64,000 bases of DNA from Bursaphelenchus xylophilus (Eukaryota > Nematoda > Chromadorea > Rhabditida > Aphelenchoididae). The notes below the pieces were generated by a model. That model was not told where the DNA came from, searched no databases, and saw nothing but the letters and a program-made list of their open reading frames with translations. Positions 25,230 through 37,000 of the stretch are shown piece by piece. Made by a program: the position numbers and the translations under genes. The stretch covers positions 3,963,501 to 4,027,500 of the forward strand of contig CAJFCV020000005.1 in NCBI GenBank assembly GCA_904066235.2, read 5' to 3'. How positions within the stretch are numbered: position 1 is the stretch's first letter; each line of letters starts with the position of its first letter.

Positions 25230-25303
25230 GCATTTTTCATGGTATAGTGGTTTTCGGTCAGAACTACCAATCCAGCGTCCCGGGTTCGAGTCCGCCTGGA
25301 TGC
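25230..25303 (+). ncRNA. tRNA-like sequence, left arm of palindrome
   Basis: Perfect Pol III boxes: A box TGGTATAGTGG (25,240-25,250) and B box GGTTCGAGTCC (25,283-25,293). GCATTTT can pair with TGGATGC as an acceptor stem, with G-U pairs and one mismatch. A seven-base loop CAGAACT closed by GGT/ACC would give a GAA anticodon. The T stem is poor (two or three pairs), so function as a tRNA is doubtful. Confidence 0.35.
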
Positions 25304-26131
25304 AAAAACCAAAAATAAAGCGTGAATTAGCTTTAATGTGGTCTTGGGGTCTGTATGAGGAAGACTGAATAATTTTAGATATAGATGATATCCTTATTTG
25401 AGATAAAAATGGATTTTATATAATTTTAGATGATAAATTCGTAAAAAATAAAACGTCTTCAAATCGCTTGAAATTGATAAAAGATCTTCCAGGAATAATT
25501 TTAAGAAACTTTTCCGTTAGCTTTTTTTGATTGCTCACTGTACCATGGAGTACTGTAACATAAAACCCGATTTAGTTTTTCACATACCACAGAGCGCAGA
25601 GGCATCGGACTATCACTGTTATGATAGAAATGGTTAAGAATGAGTCGGTTGGGACACCAGAATGTTTCTATGGCCGTACGATTCAAAAGATCTGAGAAAT
25701 CTCCCGAAGTTTCACCAATTGACGATGATATGAATACACACTGGAATAGAGATGGACTGTTGTTTTAAATATGCAGCGCGTATAGTTTCAACCGTTTAAA
25801 AAAGCCAACCAAAAAAAATCAAAATTTCATTGAAGAATTTAGAAGAAAACCACGGTTAAGGAAAAAAAGTTTTATGTTACAGTACTCCATGGTACAGTAA
25901 GCAATCAAAAAAACCTAACGGAAAAGTTGCTTAGAATTATTCATAGAAGATCTTATATCAATTTCAAGCGATTTGAAGACGTTTTATTTTTCACGAATTT
26001 ATCATCTAAAATTATATAAAATCCATTTTTATCTCAAATAAGGATATCGTCTATGTCTAAAATTATTCAGTCTCCCTCATACAGACCCCAAGACCACATT
26101 AAAGCTAATTCACGCTTTATTTTTGGTTTTT

Positions 26132-26205
26132 GCATCCAGGCGGACTCGAACCCGGGACGCTGGATTGGTAGTTCTGACCGAAAACCACTATACCATGAAA
26201 AATGC
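26132..26205 (-). ncRNA. tRNA-like sequence, right arm of palindrome
   Basis: Mirror copy of 25,230-25,303 with both promoter boxes unchanged. Confidence 0.35.
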
Positions 26206-27283
26206 CGCCCCACTTTTTGGACTTTTTTTTAACGTTTATAGGGAGGAATTGTATGCTGATTAACATATGTAAAAATCAGCTGTGGGTTTTCAGAAACAAA
26301 CTTTTTACGGCCGATTTTTAGCGGCCGAATCGGCAGTTTGGTATGTTACAGTAATCCTAATGAGTCAAAACCACTTTTTTTGAAATCTACGAGTTCAAAA
26401 ACATCAGTATACACAATTTCATGAATGTCTGGATGGTCATTACTGAATTATTGTGGATTACTGTATAAACAATAAATTGTAAAAATAACTATGTTAACGG
26501 CGGAAGTAGGCAAAACTGTTTTGCCAATAAGTTTTCAGGACGATGTTGGTCACATTAAGGCGAAAAACCCGAGATCGAAATTTTCTATGTCACGGCCTAA
26601 CTAAAGGCTGCTTCACTGACTCAGAAATCGTGTTTTAAATTTTGCACACGCATCGGGTATGGACAAAATATCAATTCCTGAAAGTTTTAGCTCGCACTTT
26701 GCAGGTGCCGCCGAGATATCGAACGATTTTTGCCGCCGAGAGAGCACGCTAAACGTGGAGAGCGGTCAGTGAGGAAAGCGTTTTTTTGGCCATAGCTTTG
26801 GCAGTTTCGTGCGGAAAAATTTGATTTTTTGTAGAAACATTATCCTTTACGGTTGAAATAGGCATGAAACTTTTCGTGCCGAAATTTGACAAAAAGTCCT
26901 ATATTTTCGCCGACTTTCAATCTAAAAATCTCGGTTGTTTCTGCAAAGCGCGAGCTAGGATTCCCGCATGTATCCTAGAAAAAATTATTCTAAATTTGTG
27001 CCAAGTTTCATCAAAGTCTGAGCGTCGCGCTTGGAGTACTTCCCCTGTTAGATGAAACCCCCACTTACCGTGAATGAATCGTTTCAGAGTTTACATTTTA
27101 CTCTAATTTGCATTTTTTGTACTATTCTAATTTTTCTTTAGTGTATTAAAAAAGTTTAGTGTATTATACTAATTTTTTCGTTATGTGGGGTGTAAAACGA
27201 GCAATATAGTGGAAGTTTAAACTAGGGGGGCTACTACCAAAACCCCGATCATTACAGCGTACTCCAAGGCTGAGGATGTTAAA

Positions 27284-29159
27284 ATGTCGCTACGATGGAA
27301 GCCGCGACACTGTCTCTTGTTCATTCTTTTTGCTCTAGTATTCCTCCTGTATGTAAAGATTTTCAGACGCTCCGAAAAACAGGGTGAGCACTCTATATCT
27401 CGCTTGTATTATTTCAAACTTTCGGTAAACGTAATTCTTTAGCATCATCCGAACCTTCAAGGGAAAAGACCTTGATAACGAAGCCGTATCGAGGCGGCTA
27501 CTGTGCGGTACTTAATTATTGGGAGCCAGAGGACAAGTGGAGGGACTCTATCACTTATGTCGTCCATTCCACCATGCCTTTCGTCGATTACTTGGGCCAA
27601 TTGGCCTATTGGTGGGATGGACCAATTTCTGTGGCCATTTATGTACCCACCCCTGACTTTAATGCGGGCAGTCGGAGCTATTACAATCGCGAATTTATGG
27701 TAAGAAATCATCAAATCGGCAGTTTCAGAGCTTGCTATAGCATCCTCACTCCCCATACAATAATTATTAAGACATTTTCAGGATGCCTTGAGCAAATTAG
27801 AGAGCTTATCGTCGGTCAAAAAGACGGGCAAAGTTGGGATCCATCTACTGTTTGATCGACCTCTGAACTGCCGAAATTTCACATTCTCCATCGATGATTT
27901 GAAGACCGACATGAGGTATCTTGATGGCCTGTATCGCGGAGAAGCCCATATTGCAAATTATCCATGCCAAGCGTTGCGGAATATCGCAAGATTTGAGATG
28001 AAAACACGGCTATTTGTCATGTCCGACATCGAGAATATACCCTCCGAAAATTATGTGAAACGGGTGCTACCATTGGCCAACGAAATGATTACTGCGTAAG
28101 CCAAAAAAAAGTTGATAGCCTTTGTATATATTTGATATACGTATAGGAAAACTTTGCTTTAGCGGTGAGGATAAGGTGGTATTAGTTCATCGCCGATTCG
28201 AAGTCGATGTTAAGCAACGGATTCCGACAAATAAAACTGATTTAAAGGTAGGAAAAAGTGGTGGACAGAGAAATTATTATTGTCTTGTTTAGAAGCTGTA
28301 TGATCAGAATTTGGCCGTGGAATTTCATAAAGAGTTCTATGCCGCAGGTCACAGTATCCCTCATTTAGAGAGATGGTTTGAGATCCCCGAAGATATGAGT
28401 GCCGCCTCCGTTTTTGAGGTAGGTCTTACAATTGTCAGCATCGTAATAAAGTGTTCCCTTCTTCGTTGTGATAGCCTTTTACTCTGAATCGCTGACTTAT
28501 TCATACAAAATTTAAATTTCAAAAAAGCCTTGTCTTTTCAGTTCGTCAACTACACGAATGGAGAATGGGAGCCTCAATTTGTCGGCGACACAACGCAAGT
28601 CCCCTTCTACGACGAAAGTTTTCCGTATCCGCATCGTGGCCAAACCCAAATGGCCTACGAAGCATGTCGCGCTGGCTTCAAATTCGCCGTCCTCAACGAT
28701 GTTTTCACCGTGCATCCAGGAATAAAACGAAATGCTTCAAGGGCCGAACAAGAGGGAGTTCAAAGAGCAGAGAGCTTCTATTACAATGTAAGTCAATCGT
28801 TGGAGGCGGCGAGTATCCTTTTCGGTTGAGCCTGAACTCTCCCCCTTTTCTGAACTCTCCCCAAAAAAGGCGCAACTCCCCCCCCTTTTTGAACACTTCC
28901 CCATTTTGAAAATGTAAAAAATGAGGTGTGACATGTCATACGATGAAATGTTTTTTCAAATTGAGAAAAAAAAAATTGGATGTCACATGTCACACGATGA
29001 CGATAAGATGTCACACCTAATTTTTTTCTATTTGAAAAAAATTTCATCGTATGATGAAAATGCCGCAACGATCTTTTTCAGATTGTAAACAGTTTCCGTC
29101 AACGAATGGATACTCTATATCCGAAGACAAAGTACAAGTGCGGGTTCTTCAAAAATTAA
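27284..29159 (+). CDS. GT49-family glycosyltransferase (B4GAT1/LARGE-like), type II membrane protein
   Basis: Seven exons keep frame: 27284-27383, 27443-27699, 27782-28095, 28163-28247, 28293-28418, 28542-28787 and 29082-29159, giving 401 residues. A short basic N-terminus precedes one transmembrane segment (HCLLFILFALVFLLYVKIF, about 9-27), as in Golgi enzymes. The lumenal part matches the GT49 pattern: ITYVVHSTMPFVDYLGQLAY, WDGPISVAIYVP, YPCQALRNIAR, and near the end YEACRAGFKFAVLNDVFTVH. The expected DxD metal site appears as DIE (about residues 201-203, LFVMSDIENIPS). The mammalian relatives add glucuronic acid or the matriglycan repeat on O-mannosyl glycans; the exact acceptor here cannot be inferred. 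Intron 6 (28,788-29,081) has C-rich and inverted-repeat sequence, and a transposon lies 15 bases after the stop. Confidence 0.85.
28918..29060. repeat. inverted repeat in the last intron of the glycosyltransferase gene
   Basis: TCATACGATGAAATGTTTTT at the left is mirrored by AAAAAATTTCATCGTATGA at the right, with GTGACATGTCA-like motifs between. Probably a small MITE. Confidence 0.5.
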
Positions 29160-29174
29160 AAATTTCAACATCTA

Positions 29175-30025
29175 CAGGGTGTTTCAAGAAATTCCCCGGA
29201 AAGTAATTGCCGATTTCTTAGCGCTCAGTCAAGTTATCCAAAAAATTTCTTTTGCATGATAAAGAAGAATACGGGCGGTTTTCTGCCTATGAAAATCATT
29301 TTCTCCGCCAACGCGGAAAGCAGTGTATTCGGCGGAGACTTTTGGGCGCTTTTTTGGTCATCACACGAATTTTTAATGCTTTATTGCGACACTGAAGCAT
29401 CCAGAAAGTCTTTAAATTTTTTGCACGATGGATAGATGGCCAGCTAGAATGCTATGCGATCCGATTTAGCAACTGCACGGTGCAATGCAGTCGCTGCAAC
29501 GTCGATAAAGTTGGAGCGCACCGTGCGGATGTTTGGAACAGCATGACAAAGAGAAATTTAAACGATAAATATTTTGTTGTTTTCCAGTGAACCAAGTCGT
29601 TTCTCGATGGCTAAACGTCTAACAAGGCTTGGCGACAAAATATTTGAGGGTTTACGACACCTGCAGAGAACGCTTGCCAGACCGTAAGAATTGTGTTGGG
29701 CCATTTCTTGTCCATAGCTGAGTTAAGATACGGCGAGCAGCTTCCGTACCTTCGCCGAACGCTTGATAAACACAAAAATTAGCAAAAATCCTCATTTCAA
29801 CCATCAGAAACCACAAATAAGCTTTTAAGATGGATGTGATGACCAAAAAAGTGCCCAAAAGCCTCCGCCGAACACCCTGCTTTCCGCGTTGGCGGAGAAA
29901 ATGATTTTCACAGGCAAAAAACCGCCCGTATTCTTCTTTATCATGCAAAATAAATTTTTTGGATAACTTGACTGAGCGCCGAGAAATCGGCAATTACTTT
30001 CCGGGGAATTTCTTGAAACACCCTG
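29175..30025. mobile_element. 851-base TIR transposon, mariner-like ends
   Basis: Terminal inverted repeats of about 195 bases begin CAGGGTGTTTCAAGAAATTC and are flanked by TA. They include TCTCCGCCAACGCGGAAAGC and its mirror. The roughly 450-base middle has no recognisable transposase. It fills the space between two converging genes and begins 15 bases after the glycosyltransferase stop codon, so that transcript must end inside it. Confidence 0.8.
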
Positions 30026-30125
30026 TAGTGTAACAAACAGTTGGTGACCTTTGTTAATAACATGATACAATATTTATTCTGTGACATAAAAGCTCATAAT
30101 AACGAATATACACGACTCTTAATTC

Positions 30126-30871
30126 TTATTCGACCTTATCGCCTCCGGCCTTGATCTTGGGCACTTTAGGCGTAACAACTTCCACTTTCTGTTTCAAAAT
30201 CTTCTCGGAACTGATCTTCTTCGTTGATGGAACAGACTTCTTTCTCGGCTGATATTTCTTGGCCTTCCTGATGATCCTTCGGTCCTTGAGATCCTTCTGG
30301 AAGAGGAGAGCCCAGACCATTTTGAGGGTATTGAAAGGTCTGTTGAGAAGGGAGAGCTCCTCTTTCTCAATCTCATCCAGCTCTTCATCGGTGGGAGGAT
30401 GGTCAATCCACTGAAAAGCCTTATTATTATCACAAAGGATAAGGAATCAAAGATAGTATATATAAAATGGAAGAATAATCGTATCTAAAGTGTCCTTTAT
30501 TCAAAATATTACTCGAAAATACGAAGAATCTATACAGTTTCTGATTTTTGATATCAAAACTCACTAACTGTCAGCACCTGTAAGTCTGCCTATCATCACT
30601 TAAAATATCGAAAGCTAGTCATCAAGTGCAATAACATCGTCTAGACAGTTGAAATTTAATCCCAACTCACCTCCATGGCGCAATCCACAAACACCTTGAA
30701 CAAGTAGAGAGTGAACCCAATCACCGAGAAGAACATGGCCAATCCAATCAACATGAATGCATGACATCTTCCAATCTCACATAGTCCATTCCGTGAACAG
30801 ATTTCGGATCCCAGCCAACAGAGAAAGCTCTCCAGAAACTCGGAGAAATGAAGTTTTGCCTCCAAAAACAT
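30126..30871 (-). CDS. small single-pass membrane protein with basic tail, family unknown
   Basis: Two exons, 30871-30671 and 30410-30126, join in phase 0 to give 161 residues. The start at 30,871 (MFLEAKLHFSEFLESF) is the first ATG in a frame that is open further upstream, so the true start could be earlier. One membrane segment (HAFMLIGLAMFFSVIGFTLY, about 40-60) is followed by an acidic stretch (PTDEELDEIEKEE), a conserved-looking WALLFQKDLKDRR, and a Lys/Pro-rich C-terminal tail. An AATAAA lies about 50 bases after the stop on the minus strand, just outside the transposon. It follows the gene at 31,093-39,132 by about 220 bases on the same strand and may be the second gene of an operon. 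Confidence 0.65.
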
Positions 30872-31092
30872 TTTCCCAACACGTTTCCACCGATCTACTC
30901 GAAACAAAATGAAAAGAAATGCATCAAATCTATCGACAATCCTTTCTAGAACAATCTCAAAACCGGGTTCAAATTTATTCGAATGCTTCGTAAATAACAA
31001 TAAAACAAAAATTAAAAGTATGCGAACATAGAAAATGACCTCAAAACATAAATAGTATTTGCATTTCAATCTCTGATACCTTTTTACAGCCT

Positions 31093-34000
31093 TCAAGCCA
31101 ACTCCTCGAACTGTTGATAGCTGTGGAAGCGGCCGGGTTCGTTCAGTTCGTAGCCCAGACTCCGATCCCTCATCCGGAGCAGGATACTGCGACGTCGGGC
31201 GGTGTCATTGGGCCCCGACGTGTCCACATCCTGCGAATATCCACGAACCATTGGCCTGCGGCCATTCATCAGGTTGCTGGGCATGCTTCGAGGCGATAAT
31301 CGCGGCGATCCGCGCGGCGAAAGGCCCCGAAAATTGGTCGAATTTGAGGGTGATGGGGTGTTGGATTGGGTCTGGAGACGGGGTCGGGGAGGGGCGAACG
31401 GAGAACTCGGCGCTTTCCCATAGTTGTATTGGACCTAAACATAGGACAAGATGAGTAATATGTCATCGAATGGTACCTGATACAGCCCAACATGACCGCA
31501 ATTCCTGGCTCGCAATCTCTCGCACATGTCCAGCGCCTTGATCGTGTTGGAGGGATGCAGAATGTTGCCGAATTCGCACAACACAACGTATGCAAATGTC
31601 CGCTGGTTGTCCTTGCTGGAAATTCGAATTCATGAGTTCGCAAGGCTTTTCGGAATCATCAATATTCAATTTTAGTCATGTTTTGCATGCTTTCTCAAAA
31701 ATATTTTCAAATTTTTTTGGAATTCATACTGTATTTTGACTCAAACTTAATCCAAAAGTTTTTAATTCAAATATTAGAATTCGTAATTAAATAATTCATC
31801 AGTTTTAAGGCTTTCAGAAAATGAGCTTAGTATAGCTCAGCAATTACTCTTCCTCACTCAGGCTTTCAAATTAAGTATAAAATTTGACTCAAAAAACGAC
31901 CCATTTGGCCATAAACTGGCCCAAAACTGCCCTTCGCAACAGCCCCAAATTTTCCGCCCCTCCCCTTACGATAGTCCGGCGATCCTCGTCAACGTGATCC
32001 TCCGCAGATTCCAGGTCCTCGGCGAGTATTTGTAGATCTCGCGGGCTCCAGTCCACGACAGCCACGCCTTCTCCAGCTGTTTCTGTCGACTGGACCGATC
32101 CAGAATCTTGAAACTCGACACGATATATCCCGAATGTCGGTGGGTGGGCAGGGCAGGCTCGATGAAGCTGGTGGACTTCTGGATGGCGAACAGCTCGTCG
32201 TAGACGCCGATCAGAGCGCCGGAGGACAGGTCCAGACTGTCCGCTAATTGACCCGCACCGTTGAATCCGAATGATCCCGTTTCGAAAGTGGCAAAATGGA
32301 GGAAGGAGAAGAGAGCTGCATGTTTGAAATAAGTTAGAAAAAAGGAGGTTTGAGTTGGGTAAGAGGCGACCAAATGTCTTTTTTTGTCACTATGAGGACT
32401 CAAAGTGCTGATGATTTAGGGCTTGTTAGAACGACTTGAAGAACTCACCTTTAGGCTCGATACATTTCAACAAAAGGCCTTCCTTGAATCCGTCCTTGAG
32501 TCGAATTTGGTTGCATTCATTCAGTGCCCGGTCCAAGCCGCAGTCATTGCTTTTGAACCTAAAAATAAATGTGTAAGCGAGAATAATATCGCAATTAAAG
32601 TCAAGATTTCAACATCTCCCAGGAAGTAAACATGAAATACTGTAAATAAAGGGTACTGGGAGAAGTTCAGGAAGTCAAGAATTGAAAAAAAAGTTAAACA
32701 AGGGAAATGCTCAAAGTAAAACGCTCAGATTTTGAAGAACTTGGCAAATAATTAGATCAAAATTTAATAAAAAATGTGGGCTTTAAACTATATCTTCCTT
32801 GGCTAAAACAACAACCAAAAGATCGCTGTTTAAGGTCATCAACTTACTCGCTGTATGCAACTGAGGAAAAGTCATCATTCATGGGATCCTCATCGTCCTT
32901 GAGGGAGCTGGATGAGGAGGGGACAAAGGCCAAGAGAACCTGACGGTCTCCATCCATCGAACTGCTTTCCACGTCCAGGACCTCCACTACTTCTTCGCTG
33001 TTCTGAAAATCAGATTTTTTGAAATTGTGAAGCCGTTGGGAAGCAAATTTCATTGGTTTTCAAGGATTGGACAAAACAAAAATGCAATTTTTAGACAGTT
33101 TATAAGTTAGAAAGGCTAAAAAAGACTCATCTTACTTGTAAAGAAATGCCTTGAAGACGTCTTTTCTCCGACCAAAACTCCGAATTTTACGCAATATCCC
33201 TATGAAAATTATTTTGGAATATCTCAGCGCCTCAAGCAAATTACGAGCTCAAATTTTCAGCGAATGATTAAGAAGACCGAGCGAATTAAAGAGCAAAGTT
33301 TCAATGAAATCGAGGCATTGTGAGTTTGCCTGCTCCCCATCTAAAACTTCCTCCTTGAACCTAAATAAAACATCCAGAATTCTCCCCACAACGTGCTTCG
33401 TGCCCCTAAACCGTGTCCAGCATCATAATGAAGTCATAACAAGCCGTTATATCCAAATTCCCTTGACTTCATTTCGTACATTCTACCACACGAACATTCG
33501 AAAAAACACCCCGATCCCCGCACTAACCACACTCCAGAATCCAATTAAGGGCCGGGTTTTCGACTCGGCCCAAACCCCTCGTTTAATAACCCGCGAAAAG
33601 TTCCGGACCTTGGGAATGCCCTGAAGGCATAAGTTTTGGCGGCCCCGCGTGTGGGAGTGGGAATTAGAAACAGTTCGGAGACACACGGCATCACAAACCC
33701 CCCACCGTTCCTGGCGAGTCGTCCCGGACGACCAGCGGTCGGTCTTGCGGACATGTTTATATCAAAATACACCTTTCTATAGTTACATTTTCGTTGGATT
33801 TCAAATGCGATCGTATAATAAAAGCGGACGATTTTAGCATGAGGATTTCAGAGACTTGTAGTTTTGAGATTTCATACAAGGGAAGTCTTCGATATACGGC
33901 AAGCAGACTAGAGGGATGACATAATCTTAAAGGCTCGTGTTCAAAATGCAATTCCCAGATTTTGATCAACCTTGGTACAACTTTAGAGTAAATATCTTAG

Positions 34001-37000
34001 AGACAAGAGCTTTAGCTTGCGATTTGCAAAAACAAAAAAAAAATATTTTTTTCTATGCGAAATTGGCAAAGATACAGCCAAAAGAATATTTTTTCTGACC
34101 TTTCTCCTCCCATCGCTACTCGCTCTTGGAAAAAAAAAGTTGTAGAATTTACAGGGAGCCCATGCAAAGCTCCAGCCAAAATTTTAATTAATATGCGCCC
34201 TGTGGACAATGTATACGCTGAATTTTAAGCAAATAGTACTAGGGTACCTTGTATATGTAAAATAAAAATTTTTACGCCATTCATAAAAATTAACTTTTGT
34301 CATCCTAATTTTTTCAGTAATGAAAAACTGCTGGATAATTCTGACAAAAAATGACTCAAATCTTATGTTCAAGAACCAAAATAATTTAACTCAAAAATCA
34401 CCTGGGGCCTGTTTCATCAACGAAAAATAAATAAAATAAACGAAAGGGAAAGCGAGAGAACACCCAAAACACGTTTCGAAGCGAGAGAGTCGCGACAGAT
34501 TAGTAGAGACCATCTATAGAGCGGCGCATTTATCACAGCGATCGGAGTGACTTTTTACGTCCAAAACGGGGGGTTCTCAGCAGTAATCAGTGGATAACTC
34601 GGCTCCCGGTGGTCGTAGAATCACCCTTCCAAAAACCAAATAAAGCTATTCCCTAGAGCTACGTGATATCCAAATTTCATATTTATACTTCAAAAAATGA
34701 ACTCAGTAGACACCTAGTAGATCGTAGTATTCAACTTTTTTGACGTTTTTTTCTGAAAAACGTTATTATTTCAGTCAATTTTTGACATAATGGGATAAAA
34801 TTGGTACCAGTCGATAGCCAAACGTTTACTCTACAAAACTTTTTTAGAGGGGCGGTTTATTTCAAAAAATGAACTCGGTAGACACCTAGTAGATCACAGT
34901 ATTTACGCTTTTTTTACGTTTTTTCGGGAAAAAACTTTGTTTTTCACTCAGTCTTTAACATAATGGGATAAAATTAGTACCAGTCGATAGCCCAACGTCT
35001 AATCTATAAAAAATTTTTAGAGGGGCGGCTTCTTTTGCCCTGTGGCCTGCGAAACGTCTATGTTTACTGTCATGAACCACCGTTTTTGACACAAAAAACC
35101 GCGTTTCGAGGGCCCTTTTCCTCTCTTTTGGTTTTTTCGGAAACGATCGAAGGACTTTTTACGCAAATAGAAGACATCGTCTCACGAAATTGAACGTTTC
35201 GCAGGTCACAGGGCAAAAGAAGCCGCCCCTCTAAAAATTTTTTATAGATTAGACGTTGGGCTATCGACTGGTACTAATTTTATCCCATTATGTTAAAGAC
35301 TGAGTGAAAAACAAAGGTTTTTTTCGAAAAAACGTAAAAAAAGCGTAAATACTGTGATCTACTAGGTGTCTACCGAGTTCATTTTTTGAAGTAAACCGCC
35401 CCTCTAAAAAAGTTTTGTAGAGTAAACGTTTGGCTATCGACTGGTACCAATTTTATCCCATTATGTTAAAAATTGACTGAAATAATAACGTTTTTCAGAA
35501 AAAACGTCAAAAAAGTTGAATACTACGATCTACTAGGTGTCTACTGAGTTCATTTTTTGAAGTATAAATATGAAATTTGGATATCACGTAGCTCTAAGGA
35601 ATAGCTTTATTTGGTTTTTGGAAGGGTGATTCTACGACCACCGGGAGCCGAGTTATCCACTGATTACTGCTGAGAACCCCCCGTTTTGGACGTAAAAAGT
35701 CACTCCGATCGCTGTGATAAATGCGCCGCTCTATAGATGGTCTCTACTAATCTGTCGCGACTCTCTCGCTTCGAAACGTGTTTTGGGTGTTCTCTCGCTT
35801 TCCCTTTCGTTTATTTTATTTATTTTTCGTTGATGAAACAGGCCCCTGTGCCTCATAAAAAAATCACACTTCTCACCTCCGCAAAGAATAAAAAATTTTA
35901 CAGCTAAATAAAACAATTGTTAGCTTGCATGCTGGGCACCACAGGCCACATAGATTCCTTTACACATCAGACTTCACACAGAGAAACGCTCAATCCAACG
36001 ACCAAAAATCCCGACATTTCCAACAAACTTTTGATGTTTTGATTTTTATGTTTTTTTGCAGTTGACTAGCCAAGAAGAAATTGATCTATCAAATTTCAAA
36101 AAATTCAACATCTGACAGAAAGAACGCCTTAATGTTTTCCCACCCACGGGGCCCTGAGGGTACGAATTTCAGCGTCAAAATCCAGCGAAGCCTGCAAATC
36201 ACAGGGAAATAAGCGAAAAATTTACAAAAATATAAGTTTCTGGAGCAGAGAACAGCGACGAAAGGCCTTGCTGACGCATGACTCACTTGGCCGGAAATAC
36301 TGTGTCTCTCCGCCCAAGGAAATCGCCGCAAGGTCAAACGAATTTCACGCAACATGGCCTAGACGAGACTTGGAAATTCCGGAATGCGTAAGCGGGAAGT
36401 CCGTAATAGGTAATGAGGAGCCGAGTCCTGGAATCCGAGGGCGCGGGCCACGGCGTCCGAGGGTGTCGGAGATTTTATGGCTCAGCTGGCGCATTGTTTC
36501 CGACGCTTCCAACTGCATCGGGACCGGAAATTCCTGGTTTCAAAAAAAGTGTGAAATACTCGAGAAAGCTTGGAAAAACATGCTTATAGACACAGTAGTG
36601 GCCATAACCATGTCCAATGTTGCTTGGAGAACTGAATAAAAATCTTCGTGAACTCTCCCGTCCCATCTTACAGATCAGCCAAACCGTCGGGCTTTTTGAA
36701 GTGGTCAAAAAACAAATTGCACGCGTTTATCCCCTGCGGGTATTGGTGCGACAGAGCTCGTAAAATCCCTCAGCAGAATGGGATCGTTCCCCTTCTAACC
36801 TCGTTTCGCGCCCCACAATTTCCGGCCCAATTCAGCATAAGCACCGCGCAAACGTGACAAAAAAATAAAAAAAAATAAGAGGATTTGACAGAGTTAAGAC
36901 ATGAACATAAGTAGAGGTGTAAGTGATGTTTGGATGTTCAAGACAGGGGGATTGATGTCATTTGGAGTGATGGCGACGATAAGACGTAAAGTGTATGGGA

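Larger units (their letters stand above)
24807..26638. repeat. long palindrome: 760-base arms, about 300-base spacer
   Basis: Left arm 24,807-25,566 and right arm 25,869-26,638 are near-identical reverse complements, differing mainly near the outer ends. Each arm contains a tRNA-like sequence, so the two are transcribed towards each other. The spacer has no recognisable gene. Confidence 0.85.
24586..27255. mobile_element. nested inverted-repeat element region
   Basis: Both outer margins have matching inverted motifs: TGATCATTTGGGG...GGTAGTA at the left and TACTACCAAAACCCCGATCA at the right. Inside lies a copy of dispersed repeat 3 with ends ACAGGGGAAGTACTC (24,768) and GAGTACTTCCCCTGT (to 27,051), followed inward by sequence shared with other copies (CGACGCTCAG). 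The core is a palindrome described separately. C-rich stretches (AGCCCCCTACG, GAAACCCCC) flank the inner element. No protein-coding capacity was recognised. Confidence 0.55.

Noticed and set aside
36144..36533. Alternative 62-codon exon starting after an ACCAG at 36,534, interrupted by a TGA that could be read as stop-codon readthrough
   Set aside because: The frame joins no downstream exon in phase, whereas the model with exons at 36,358-36,287 and 36,191-36,144 keeps phase 0 on all sides. The TGA is therefore more likely out-of-frame sequence.
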